Under the pieces are notes generated by a model. The model saw only the letters and a program-made list of their open reading frames with translations. It searched no databases and had not been told where the DNA came from. A stretch of 64,000 nucleotides of DNA, from positions 45,844 to 109,843 of the forward strand of contig NZ_WHNP01000030.1 in the NCBI RefSeq assembly GCF_009362735.1, in the 5' to 3' direction. The DNA is from Paraburkholderia franconis (GTDB taxonomy: Bacteria; Pseudomonadota; Gammaproteobacteria; Burkholderiales; Burkholderiaceae). Below are positions 43,014 through 51,338 of this stretch, piece by piece. The translations under genes and the position numbers were made by a program. Each line of letters starts with the position of its first letter. The stretch's first letter is position 1.

Positions 43014-43475
43014 GCTGTCCTCCCGCTGATTGATCCGACGAAAAAAGCGAGCGCGGGACTTGAGGCATCGAGAGCGGCCCGCGCGTTCGACTGCGAACGT
43101 CGACGCGGAACGACGAATACGCGATACGTGTTGCTCAATGCAGTGTCCGGCGCCATCGACTGCTAGACGATCCACGCGCGAGCGAATGCAACGGGAATAA
43201 AGCGCAATGGGGTATACCCGTTCACACGAATAGGCTCACCGATAATCGCGCATCGAGCGTGAAGCTTTTCATCGCCCCTTGGCTGCCCACGACAACTCGA
43301 TTACTCTGTTCAATGCAATCGCATAGGCAGTCCCGCACGCAATCCATTCAGCGCGCACGGCCTGCTGCCCGAGACAGGCAAGCGAAGATCTTTCGCAGCC
43401 ATTCCACTTTTGTTCGACGTTGCGGAGCCTCCGGCTGCCTGGCGGCGCCCGTCAGCCGCTTGAGGAGAACCCGCG
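43014..43475. other. Intergenic stretch without a recognisable gene
   Basis: These 462 bases between divergent genes hold only short shadow frames. A TTCACA/GATAAT pair at 43221-43246 has a 14-base spacer, too short for a normal promoter. A purine-rich TTGAGGAGAA sits just before the start at 43476. Nothing else is recognised. Confidence 0.45.
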
Positions 43476-45221
43476 ATGAGCAACGAGCCAACGCCTGAAA
43501 ACGGAGCGCCCGATCAACAGCATCCAGCGGACGCGAGCCGCGCCATCGACGACGGCACGCTCGCCGAAGATCCGAGCGTGCGCGACCATCCGCGTTACCA
43601 GCAGATGTTTCCCGTGCTCGCGGATGCCGAGATCGACCGCGTGCGCCGCTTCGGCAACCTGTGCCGTTACGTGAAAGGCGAGTTGCTGTATCGCGCGGGG
43701 CATCTCTGTCCTGGCGTGTTCGTCGTGCTGTCGGGCAAGGTCCGCATCGTCGGCCGCGACGGCCTCGGCCACGAGCGGATCATCCACACGTACACGAAGC
43801 GCGGCGAGTTCACGTCGGACGTGACGCAGCTCTCCAACAAGCCTGCCGTCGTCGACGCGCATGTAGTCGAAGATGTCGAAGCGATCTTGCTCAGACCCGA
43901 CGAACTCAGCGCGATGATGATCAGCGAAGCCGATCTCGGCGAGAAGATCATGCGCGCACTGATTCTGCGGCGCGTGCTCGTGATCGAGCGTGGACACGGC
44001 GTCGTGCTCGTCGGCCCTTCCGGTAATGCGCGGCTGCTCGCGTTGCAGAACTTCCTGCGGCGCAACGTGTTTCCGAGTCTGACGCTCGATGCGCAGCAGG
44101 ACGCCGAAGCCATCGCACTGCTCGAACGGCTGACGCCGCAGCCCGACGACTTTCCTCTCGTCGTGTGCCCGAACGGCACGGTGCTGCGCAACCCGGACGA
44201 AGGGCAGCTCGCGTCGTGTCTCGGGCTGATACCCGAGTTCGATCCGGCGCACGTCTACGATGTGGCCATCGTCGGCGCGGGACCGGCCGGTCTCGCGACA
44301 GCCGTGTATGCCGCATCCGAAGGGCTGTCGGTTGCGGCGCTCGATTGCCGCGCCCCAGGCGGCCAGGCAGGCACGAGCTCGCGCATCGAGAACTATCTGG
44401 GCTTTCCGACAGGCATCACAGGCCAGGCCCTCGCGGGACGCGCGTTCGTCCAGGCGCAGAAGTTCGGCGCGCACATCGGCATTCCGTGCGAAGTCAAAGC
44501 ACTGTTTTGCGACAGCCAGCCGCCTTCTATCGAGCTTGCCGACACGCGCCGCATCACTGCGCGCACCGTCGTGATCGCGAGCGGCGCCGAGTACCGGCGT
44601 CCCGATGTCGAGGGCCTGGCGCGCTTCGAAGGCTGCGGCGTCTACTACTGGGCGACGCCCATCGAGGCGAGGCTGTGCCGCAAGGAGCCCGTGCTGCTGG
44701 TCGGCGGCGGCAATTCCGCGGGGCAGGCGGCCGTGTTTCTCGCATCGCACGCCGAGCACGTGCATCTGTTCATTCGCGGCGCGAGTCTCGCGCACAGCAT
44801 GTCGCACTATCTGGTCGAGCGGATCACGTCGCTGCCCAACGTCACGTTGCATACGCGAATCGAACTGACAGCGCTCGAAGGCGATGCGCGGCTCGAACGC
44901 ATCCACTATCGCGGCGCAGGCGGCATCGAAGGCAGCATGACCGCGCATCATCTGTTCGTCTTTATCGGCGCCGAGCCGAATACGGGCTGGCTCAAGACCT
45001 GCGGCGTGTCGCTCGACAGCAAAGGCTTCGTGCTGACCGGCCCCGACATTCCCGGCTCCGGCCTGCAATCGCAATCGTTGCAGACGAGCGTCGACGGTGT
45101 CTTCGCTATCGGCGACGTTCGCTCGGGGTCGACGAAGCGTGTCGCGTCGGCCGTGGGCGAAGGCGCGGCTGTCGTCGCGCAGATTCACCGCTTTCTCGCC
45201 GATACGCAGCAGACGCATTAG
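43476..45221 (+). CDS. cNMP-binding domain fused to a thioredoxin-reductase-like flavoprotein
   Basis: The 581-residue protein has a cyclic-nucleotide-binding-like domain (about 45-160: GELLYRAGHLCPGVFVVLSGKVRIVGRD), a linker domain (about 175-245), and a flavoprotein part from 260 on. GAGPAG at 267-272 binds FAD, GGGNSA at 410-415 is the second dinucleotide site, and VFAIGDVRSG near the C-terminus is the FAD contact. Thioredoxin reductases have CxxC where this protein reads YYWATP (390-395), so thioredoxin cannot be reduced through that disulfide. It may be a signal-gated NAD(P)H oxidoreductase with a different acceptor. Such fusions occur in soil bacteria without a settled function. Confidence 0.82.
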   Translation: MSNEPTPENGAPDQQHPADASRAIDDGTLAEDPSVRDHPRYQQMFPVLADAEIDRVRRFGNLCRYVKGELLYRAGHLCPGVFVVLSGKVRIVGRDGLGHERIIHTYTKRGEFTSDVTQLSNKPAVVDAHVVEDVEAILLRPDELSAMMISEADLGEKIMRALILRRVLVIERGHGVVLVGPSGNARLLALQNFLRRNVFPSLTLDAQQDAEAIALLERLTPQPDDFPLVVCPNGTVLRNPDEGQLASCLGLIPEFDPAHVYDVAIVGAGPAGLATAVYAASEGLSVAALDCRAPGGQAGTSSRIENYLGFPTGITGQALAGRAFVQAQKFGAHIGIPCEVKALFCDSQPPSIELADTRRITARTVVIASGAEYRRPDVEGLARFEGCGVYYWATPIEARLCRKEPVLLVGGGNSAGQAAVFLASHAEHVHLFIRGASLAHSMSHYLVERITSLPNVTLHTRIELTALEGDARLERIHYRGAGGIEGSMTAHHLFVFIGAEPNTGWLKTCGVSLDSKGFVLTGPDIPGSGLQSQSLQTSVDGVFAIGDVRSGSTKRVASAVGEGAAVVAQIHRFLADTQQTH

Positions 45222-45396
45222 TCGCGTTGCCTCGCATCGAAGCTGCGGCGCACTTTTCCCGCACTTCCGTCAACGCGATATCGATATATCGGGCTGCGGC
45301 GAGATCTGCTGCGCAACCGTTTCGCGTCGTGCATGATCTCGCCATCTGCATCGGGCAGTCCAAGTTCAACCGATAAAACGCCTAACAGGGGGAATC

Positions 45397-46980
45397 ATGT
45401 CGGCTGTGTCGGCATTCAAGCTGGTGCTGCTTTCATTGATGGCGATCGTCGCGCTGGAACTGGTCGCGAAGCGCCTGCGCCTGCCGCCTGCGGCAGCGCT
45501 ACTGGTGGGTGGCGCCGCGATGGCGTTCGCGCCGGGCCTGCCTCCCGTCGTGCTCGATCCCGATCTCGTGCTGATCGTGCTCCTGCCGCCGCTCTTGATG
45601 GACGGCGCGTACTACTTCGTCTGGACCGACTTCAAGCGGCACCTCACGCCCATTCTGCTGTTCGCGATCGGCGCGGTTGCGTTCACGACGTGGATCGTCG
45701 GCGTGGTCGTGCATTTCGTCGTGCCGTCGTTGCCGTGGGCCGTCTGCTTTGCGCTGGGCGCGGTCGTGTCGCCGCCCGACGCGATTGCCGCGAAGGCCGT
45801 GCTCGAACGCGTGGCGCTGCCGCGCCGCCTGATGGTGCTGCTCGAAGGCGAGAGCCTGCTGAACGACGCAGCGGGCCTCGTGCTGTTCCGCTTCGCAATC
45901 GCCGCCGCGCTGACGGGCGCGTTCAGCGCAACGCATGCCGTGCTGAGCTTCGCGGGACTCGCGCTCGGCGGCATTGCGGTCGGCGCCGCCGTGGGTTACG
46001 GGCTCGTGTGCCTGCTGCGCCTGCTCGACGATGACTATCTGATCATCACGACAGCCGTGATTTCCGCGTGGGTCAGCTACATCGCAGGCGAAATGCTCGG
46101 CGTGTCGAGCGTCATTTCGACGGTGACGTGCGGCATGCTGCTCGGCTGGCATCAGCACGAAGTGTTTTCGGCGACGGTCCGAACGCGAGGCACCGCCTTC
46201 TGGCAGGTCGTCGTGTTCGTCTTCGAAGCCCTCGTGTTCGTGCTGATCGGATTGTCGCTGCGCGGCGTGATGCTGCGGCTCGGCGGCCTTCAGAACGCGA
46301 TCGCGCTGCTCGGTCCCGCGACGATGGCGACCGTCGTCACCGTCGTCGTATCGCGTTGCATGTGGAGCTTCGGCATCGAAGCGATCAAGGCGACGCTCCA
46401 TCGCATCTCGAAGCGCCTTTCGCGCCCCGCCGACTGGCGTTCTGCAACCATCGTGAGCTGGGCCGGCATGCGCGGCGTCGTGACCCTCGCGATTGCGCTC
46501 TCGCTGCCCGAAACGATACCCGGCCGCGACCTGATTCTGTTCTCCGCGTTCGTCGTGATTCTCGTAACGGTGCTGCTGCAAGGCACGACCATCGGTCTCG
46601 TGATTCGAGCGGTCAGGCCGTCCGGCGATGCGCACGCGCACGTCTATCTGACGGAACCCCAGGCGTGGGCGAGACTCGAGGCGGCGCAACTGGAGGCAAT
46701 CAAGCCGCTCGTCTACGCGCCGGACGGCGCGGTGCTTCATCCGCGACTGCTCGAGCAATACACGTATCGCGCGCAGATCACGCGGGCGCACGAGAACGCG
46801 GCGAGCTTTCCAGTCGACGCGCGCAATGCGCACTATGACGTCGTGCTGGCGGCAATCGCAGGCGGACGCGCGGAGCTGTTGCGCATGCATCGGACAGGCC
46901 TGATCCACGACGAGCTGCTGCATGTCCTCGAACACGATCTGGACTTGCAGGAGATGTCCTCCCGGCACGCGCGCGGATAG
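45397..46980 (+). CDS. Na+/H+ antiporter, CPA1/NhaP type
   Basis: The 527-residue protein has about twelve membrane segments and a C-terminal cytoplasmic tail. GAVVSPPDAIAAKAVLERV and LEGESLLNDAAGLVLFRFA contain the conserved Asp residues of the CPA1 transport site (ND motif in SLLNDAAG). ISAWVSYIAGEMLGVSSVISTVTCGMLLG is the following conserved block, and SWAGMRGVVTLAIALSLPE a later one. It exchanges Na+ (or K+) for H+ across the inner membrane. It follows the flavoprotein gene by 175 bases on the same strand. Confidence 0.87.
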   Translation: MSAVSAFKLVLLSLMAIVALELVAKRLRLPPAAALLVGGAAMAFAPGLPPVVLDPDLVLIVLLPPLLMDGAYYFVWTDFKRHLTPILLFAIGAVAFTTWIVGVVVHFVVPSLPWAVCFALGAVVSPPDAIAAKAVLERVALPRRLMVLLEGESLLNDAAGLVLFRFAIAAALTGAFSATHAVLSFAGLALGGIAVGAAVGYGLVCLLRLLDDDYLIITTAVISAWVSYIAGEMLGVSSVISTVTCGMLLGWHQHEVFSATVRTRGTAFWQVVVFVFEALVFVLIGLSLRGVMLRLGGLQNAIALLGPATMATVVTVVVSRCMWSFGIEAIKATLHRISKRLSRPADWRSATIVSWAGMRGVVTLAIALSLPETIPGRDLILFSAFVVILVTVLLQGTTIGLVIRAVRPSGDAHAHVYLTEPQAWARLEAAQLEAIKPLVYAPDGAVLHPRLLEQYTYRAQITRAHENAASFPVDARNAHYDVVLAAIAGGRAELLRMHRTGLIHDELLHVLEHDLDLQEMSSRHARG

Positions 46981-47002
46981 AAGCCGACGCGCACCGGCAG
47001 CG

Positions 47003-47908
47003 CTACGCGCGAACGCGCGCCTCTGCCTCCGTCTCGCGGGCCATCGCGACGAATGCCGTCAGATAGTCGATCGCGTCATCGGATTCGCGCGTGCCGAGAA
47101 AGATCTGTTTCGCGACGCCCTTCTTGCCGAGCCGCAGCGGCGCAATCGGCATCCAGCCCGCGTACTCTTCAGCGAGCCAGCGCGGCAGCGCCGCGACGCC
47201 CCGGCCGCTCGCGACCATCTGCAGCATGATGTCCGTCGTTTCTATCACCTTGTGACGCTTCGGCACGACGTTGGCGGGTGTCAGAAATTGCGTGTAGATG
47301 TCGAGCCGGTCCGTTTCGACGGGATAGGTGATCAGCACTTCAGAAGCCAGATGCTCGGGCGTGACATACGGCTCGCTCGCGAGCGCATGCCCATCGGCGA
47401 CGACGAGCACCTGCTCGTAATCGAACACCGGTTCGAACCGCAGCCCCGGCTTTTTCAGCGGATCGGGTGTGACGAGCACATCGATCTCATAGCCGAACAG
47501 CGCGCCGATGCCGCCGAACTGAAAGCGCTGCTTCACGTCGACATCGACATCGGGCCAGCGCGCAAGATACGGCGACACCACCTTGAGCAGCCACTGGTAG
47601 CACGGATGGCATTCCATGCCGATACGCAGTGTGCCGCGCTCGCCCTGCGCGTACTGCTTCATGCGCGCTTCCGCGTGCTCGAACTGAGGCAGCATGCGGT
47701 TCGCGAGTCCAAGCAGGTACTGGCCCGCCTGTGTGAGCCGCATCGAGCGGCCTTCGCGCGTCCAGACGGGCGTGCCCAGTTGCTGCTCCAGCTTCTTGAC
47801 GGTATGACTCAGCGCCGACTGCGTGAGATTCAACACGTCGGCGGCAGCCGTGAGCGACCCTTGGCGCTCCACCTCTCTGATCACCATCAGATGACTGCGC
47901 TCGAGCAT
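47003..47908 (-). CDS. metR: Methionine-biosynthesis regulator MetR (LysR family)
   Basis: The 301-residue protein has the LysR helix-turn-helix LERSHLMVIREVERQGSLTAAADVLNLTQSALSHTVKKLEQQLG and an effector domain from GTLRIGMECHPCYQWLLKVV, a stretch typical of MetR. MetR activates met genes with homocysteine as effector. It lies divergent from metE across 110 bases, the classical arrangement. ATG 47908 has GGAGG just upstream; the longer frame runs into the promoter and is rejected. Confidence 0.9.
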   Translation of the reverse strand: MLERSHLMVIREVERQGSLTAAADVLNLTQSALSHTVKKLEQQLGTPVWTREGRSMRLTQAGQYLLGLANRMLPQFEHAEARMKQYAQGERGTLRIGMECHPCYQWLLKVVSPYLARWPDVDVDVKQRFQFGGIGALFGYEIDVLVTPDPLKKPGLRFEPVFDYEQVLVVADGHALASEPYVTPEHLASEVLITYPVETDRLDIYTQFLTPANVVPKRHKVIETTDIMLQMVASGRGVAALPRWLAEEYAGWMPIAPLRLGKKGVAKQIFLGTRESDDAIDYLTAFVAMARETEAEARVRA

Positions 47909-47938
47909 CCCGCCTCCATGAACAGAGTTAATGCACGC

Positions 47939-47963
47939 ATGAAATAAATCCATTTTTATTCAT
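47939..47963. promoter_or_regulatory. MetR box-like palindrome, metR-metE intergenic region
   Basis: ATGAAATAAA-TCCAT-TTTTATTCAT is a near-perfect 10-bp inverted repeat bounded by TGAA and TTCA, the half-sites of MetR boxes. The spacing is wider than the TGAA-N5-TTCA consensus. Its place between the divergent metR and metE genes supports regulation of both. Confidence 0.6.
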
Positions 47964-48018
47964 ACATCGAAAATTCTATCATCGGTTCCAGACTCTTTCT
48001 CTGGACGGCATAACAACG

Positions 48019-50325
48019 ATGGTCACGACCCACAACCTTGGTTTCCCGCGCATCGGCGCAAACCGCGAATTGAAATTCGCACTCGAGCGCTACTGGAAAG
48101 GCCAGTCGTCACGTGACGAACTGAAGGCCGCCGGCGCGCAGCTTCGCGCGCGTCACTGGAAGGATCAGGCGCGACTCGACTTCGTACCCGTCGGCGATTT
48201 CGCGTTCTATGACCAGGTGCTCGACATGAGCTTTACGCTCGGCAATCTGCCCGAGCGCGTGCGCGGCTTTCATGGCGATGCGCTCGACAACTACTTCCGG
48301 GTCGCGCGCGGCCGCTCGACTCAAGGCGCCGAAGATCACCACGCATGCTGCGGCGGCGTGGCCGCCGGCGAAATGACCAAGTGGTTCGACACGAACTATC
48401 ACTACATCGTCCCCGAATTCGACGCGCATACGCAGTTCTCGCTCGATCCTTCGCGTCTCATCGAACAGCTTGCGCAAGCGCGCGCAGTCGGCGTGAACGC
48501 GAAGCCCGTGATCGTCGGGCCCGTCACGTATCTGTGGCTCGGCAAATCGAAGGACGGCTCCGACAAGCTCGCGCTATTGCCGCGCCTGCTTCCCGTGTAC
48601 GCGGCGCTGCTCGATTACTTCACGGCGCAGGGCGTCGAATGGGTGCAGATCGACGAACCGGCGCTCGTGACGGAACTCGATGCGAAGTGGCGCGAAGCGT
48701 TCGTCACCGCATACGATGCGCTGTCGGCACGGCGCGTGCGGCTGCTGCTTGCGACTTACTTCGGGCAGTTGCAGGACAATCTCGAACTCGCGTGCAAGCT
48801 GCCCGTCGATGGCCTGCATATCGATGCGATCAATGCACGCGATGAAGTCGCGCAGGTCGCGGCGCAACTGCCGGATTCGGCGGTGCTGTCGGTTGGCGCG
48901 ATCAATGGCCGCAATATCTGGAAGACCGATCTGAACGCAGCGCTGCATTGGCTCGAACCGCTGCATCGGATGCTCGGCGACCGGCTGTGGATCGCGCCGT
49001 CGTGCTCGCTGCTGCACGTGCCCGTCGATCTCGACAGCGAGCGGAAGCTCGACGCCGACATCAGATCGTGGCTCGCGTTCGCGTTGCAAAAGCTCGACGA
49101 ACTGACGGTGCTGGCCGGCGCGCTGAACAACGGCCGCGCATCGGTGGCCGATGCGCTCGATGCGAATGCCGCCGCCATCGAAAGCCGCCGCGTCTCGCCG
49201 CGCGTGCACAACCCGGCAGTGAAGTCGGCAATCGCGCGCATCGATGCCGCGCTCGGCAAGCGCGCGAGCGCGTATGCGCAGCGCGCCGAAAAGCAGGCGG
49301 CACTTCTCGATCTGCCCGCGTATCCGACGACCACGATCGGCTCATTCCCGCAGACGAACGAAATCCGTCACGCGCGCAGCGAGTTCAAGCGCGGCGCACT
49401 CGATCGGGCCGGCTACAACGCGGCGATGGAACGCGAGATCGCGCGCGCCGTGCAGGAACAGGAAGCGCTCGGCCTCGACGTGCTCGTGCATGGCGAAGCC
49501 GAACGCAACGACATGGTCGAATACTTCGGCGAACAGCTCGATGGCTATGCGTTCAGCCAGTTCGGCTGGGTGCAGTCGTATGGCTCACGTTGCGTGAAGC
49601 CGCCTGTCCTGTTCGGCGACATCAGCCGCCCGAAGGCGATGACGGTCGAATGGACCCGATACGCGCAGTCGCAAACCAGCAAGCCGATGAAAGGCATGCT
49701 GACAGGCCCCGTCACGATCCTGAACTGGTCGTTCGTGCGCGACGATCAGCCTCGCTCGGTGTCGTGCAATCAACTGGCGCTCGCGATTCGCGACGAAGTG
49801 CTCGACCTGGAAAAGGCCGGCGTGCGCATCATTCAGATCGACGAGGCCGCGCTGCGCGAAGGGCTGCCGCTGCGCCGTCCGCAATGGAACGCATATCTGC
49901 AGTGGGCGGTGGAATCGTTCCGCATCGCCGCGAATGGCGTGAAGGACGAAACGCAGATCCACACGCATATGTGCTATTCGGAGTTCAACGACATCATCGC
50001 GTCGATTGCCGATATGGACGCGGATGTGATCACGATCGAAACGTCGCGCTCCGACATGGAACTGCTCGATGCTTTCGACCACTTCAACTATCCGAACCAG
50101 ATCGGGCCCGGCGTCTACGACATTCACTCACCGAACATTCCGAGCGAGGAACACATCGTGAACCTGATGCAGAAGGCGGCGGAGCGGATTCCTGCGGAGC
50201 GTTTATGGGTGAATCCGGATTGCGGCCTGAAGACGCGCGCATGGGAAGAAGTGATCCCCGCGCTGACGAACATGGTCGCGGCCGCGCGCACGCTGCGGCA
50301 ACTGCCCGCTTCACACGGTCGGTGA
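48019..50325 (+). CDS. metE: Cobalamin-independent methionine synthase
   Basis: The 768-residue protein is a full-length MetE with its two halves. LGFPRIGANRELKFALERYWKG opens the N-terminal half. The catalytic C-terminal half has YPTTTIGSFPQTNEIR, MLTGPVTILNWSFVRDD, QIDEAALREGLPLR, and the zinc ligands His and Cys in HTHMCYSEFNDII, Glu in ITIETSRSDMELL and Cys in NPDCGLKTR. It transfers a methyl group from 5-methyl-tetrahydrofolate-triglutamate to homocysteine. MetR and its box lie upstream. The gene ends four bases from the convergent senB stop. Confidence 0.96.
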   Translation: MVTTHNLGFPRIGANRELKFALERYWKGQSSRDELKAAGAQLRARHWKDQARLDFVPVGDFAFYDQVLDMSFTLGNLPERVRGFHGDALDNYFRVARGRSTQGAEDHHACCGGVAAGEMTKWFDTNYHYIVPEFDAHTQFSLDPSRLIEQLAQARAVGVNAKPVIVGPVTYLWLGKSKDGSDKLALLPRLLPVYAALLDYFTAQGVEWVQIDEPALVTELDAKWREAFVTAYDALSARRVRLLLATYFGQLQDNLELACKLPVDGLHIDAINARDEVAQVAAQLPDSAVLSVGAINGRNIWKTDLNAALHWLEPLHRMLGDRLWIAPSCSLLHVPVDLDSERKLDADIRSWLAFALQKLDELTVLAGALNNGRASVADALDANAAAIESRRVSPRVHNPAVKSAIARIDAALGKRASAYAQRAEKQAALLDLPAYPTTTIGSFPQTNEIRHARSEFKRGALDRAGYNAAMEREIARAVQEQEALGLDVLVHGEAERNDMVEYFGEQLDGYAFSQFGWVQSYGSRCVKPPVLFGDISRPKAMTVEWTRYAQSQTSKPMKGMLTGPVTILNWSFVRDDQPRSVSCNQLALAIRDEVLDLEKAGVRIIQIDEAALREGLPLRRPQWNAYLQWAVESFRIAANGVKDETQIHTHMCYSEFNDIIASIADMDADVITIETSRSDMELLDAFDHFNYPNQIGPGVYDIHSPNIPSEEHIVNLMQKAAERIPAERLWVNPDCGLKTRAWEEVIPALTNMVAAARTLRQLPASHGR

Positions 50326-50329
50326 TGCG

Positions 50330-51328
50330 CTATGTCGATACCTGAGCCAGTGCATCCCTGACCAGACTGACTACTGCCGCATGCTCCATGGCGGGCGCAA
50401 ACAATGGCGCCCGCCGCGCGCATTGCTGCTGGAGCGCTGTGAGAAACGCTCGGTCGCGGCTCGCGCGATCGAGCAGCGTAGCCAGCGCTTCGTCGTCGCC
50501 GGGCGGGAAATAGCCGTCGTAATCGCGGCCCAGCATGCCGATGTTGCCCGCAATTCGGCTGGCCAATACGGGAACGCCCGCGTTCACCGCTTCGATGATC
50601 ACGTTCGCGCCGCCTTCCATCATGCTCGAAATGACCATCGCGTCGGCGTTCGCAATGCGCCGCAGCGTGGCGCCATGCGGCAGTCCCTCGTACCAGACGT
50701 AGCGCTGCACCGTGGGCCACGCCCTCGCTTGCAATGCCTGCGCCGCCAGCCGATACTCGTCTTCCAGGGCGCGGCCGATATGGATCAACCGGACTCGCGA
50801 ATCGTCGGGCAGACGCTCGAGCGCGCGCATCGGCGTGCGCGGGTCTTTCTCCGCGCGCATGTGGCCGACCAGCATGACGTCGAACGTGCGACGTCGGCGC
50901 ATCGAAGGAACTTCGGTTTTGCGCGCCGGGGCGGACTGGTAAATGACACGGCATTTCGCGCGATGCACCGCCGTCATTTCAGCCAGCCCCTCTTCCTGCA
51001 GCACGACCAGATGTGTAGCAAGATCGAGCGAGCGGCGCGCGGATTCGTCGACGCGAATGTCCCGGTAGAGATCGGTGCCCGTCAGCACGACGATGAGGGG
51101 ACGATCCGGGCAAGCCTCGGCAAACCTGGCGATACTCGGAGCCGAACGCCGCGCGTGCAACGCAATCAGACAGGCGGGCGGCTCGTGCCGTTGATCGGTG
51201 GGCGGCCATTCGGCGTCGAGCGACACCTGGTAGTCTGTCCGCAGGAACCTGAACCAGCGATTGGCCGTCTGCCAGTTTCCGTTGTTGGCGCTGCGCAGTG
51301 CGGGGCTCGCGATGAATATTCTGGCCAT
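50330..51328 (-). CDS. senB: Selenosugar synthase, selenoneine biosynthesis (glycosyltransferase)
   Basis: The 332-residue protein is a GT4-like glycosyltransferase, MARIFIASPALRSANNGNWQ at the N-terminus, with LIALHARRSAPSIARF and LIVVLTGTDLYRDI, blocks I recognise from the SenB family. SSMMEGGANVIIEAVNAG is the family 4 E-x7-E motif. In the described pathway SenB makes a selenosugar from selenophosphate and a UDP-sugar, which SenA then uses. The adjacent senA homologue, divergent with only ten bases between starts, strongly supports the call. No ribosome site precedes ATG 51328; ATG 51340 is an alternative start. The assignment comes from family memory and needs a profile search. Confidence 0.82.
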   Translation of the reverse strand: MARIFIASPALRSANNGNWQTANRWFRFLRTDYQVSLDAEWPPTDQRHEPPACLIALHARRSAPSIARFAEACPDRPLIVVLTGTDLYRDIRVDESARRSLDLATHLVVLQEEGLAEMTAVHRAKCRVIYQSAPARKTEVPSMRRRRTFDVMLVGHMRAEKDPRTPMRALERLPDDSRVRLIHIGRALEDEYRLAAQALQARAWPTVQRYVWYEGLPHGATLRRIANADAMVISSMMEGGANVIIEAVNAGVPVLASRIAGNIGMLGRDYDGYFPPGDDEALATLLDRASRDRAFLTALQQQCARRAPLFAPAMEHAAVVSLVRDALAQVST

Positions 51329-51334
51329 GGGAGG
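51329..51334 (+). promoter_or_regulatory. senA ribosome binding site beside the senB start
   Basis: GGGAGG at 51329-51334 precedes senA ATG 51339 by four bases and an in-frame GTG 51342 by seven. It begins one base outside the senB start codon on the other strand. The senA and senB promoters must therefore lie inside each other's coding regions, or senB mRNA starts leaderless. Confidence 0.6.
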
Positions 51335-51338
51335 ATGC

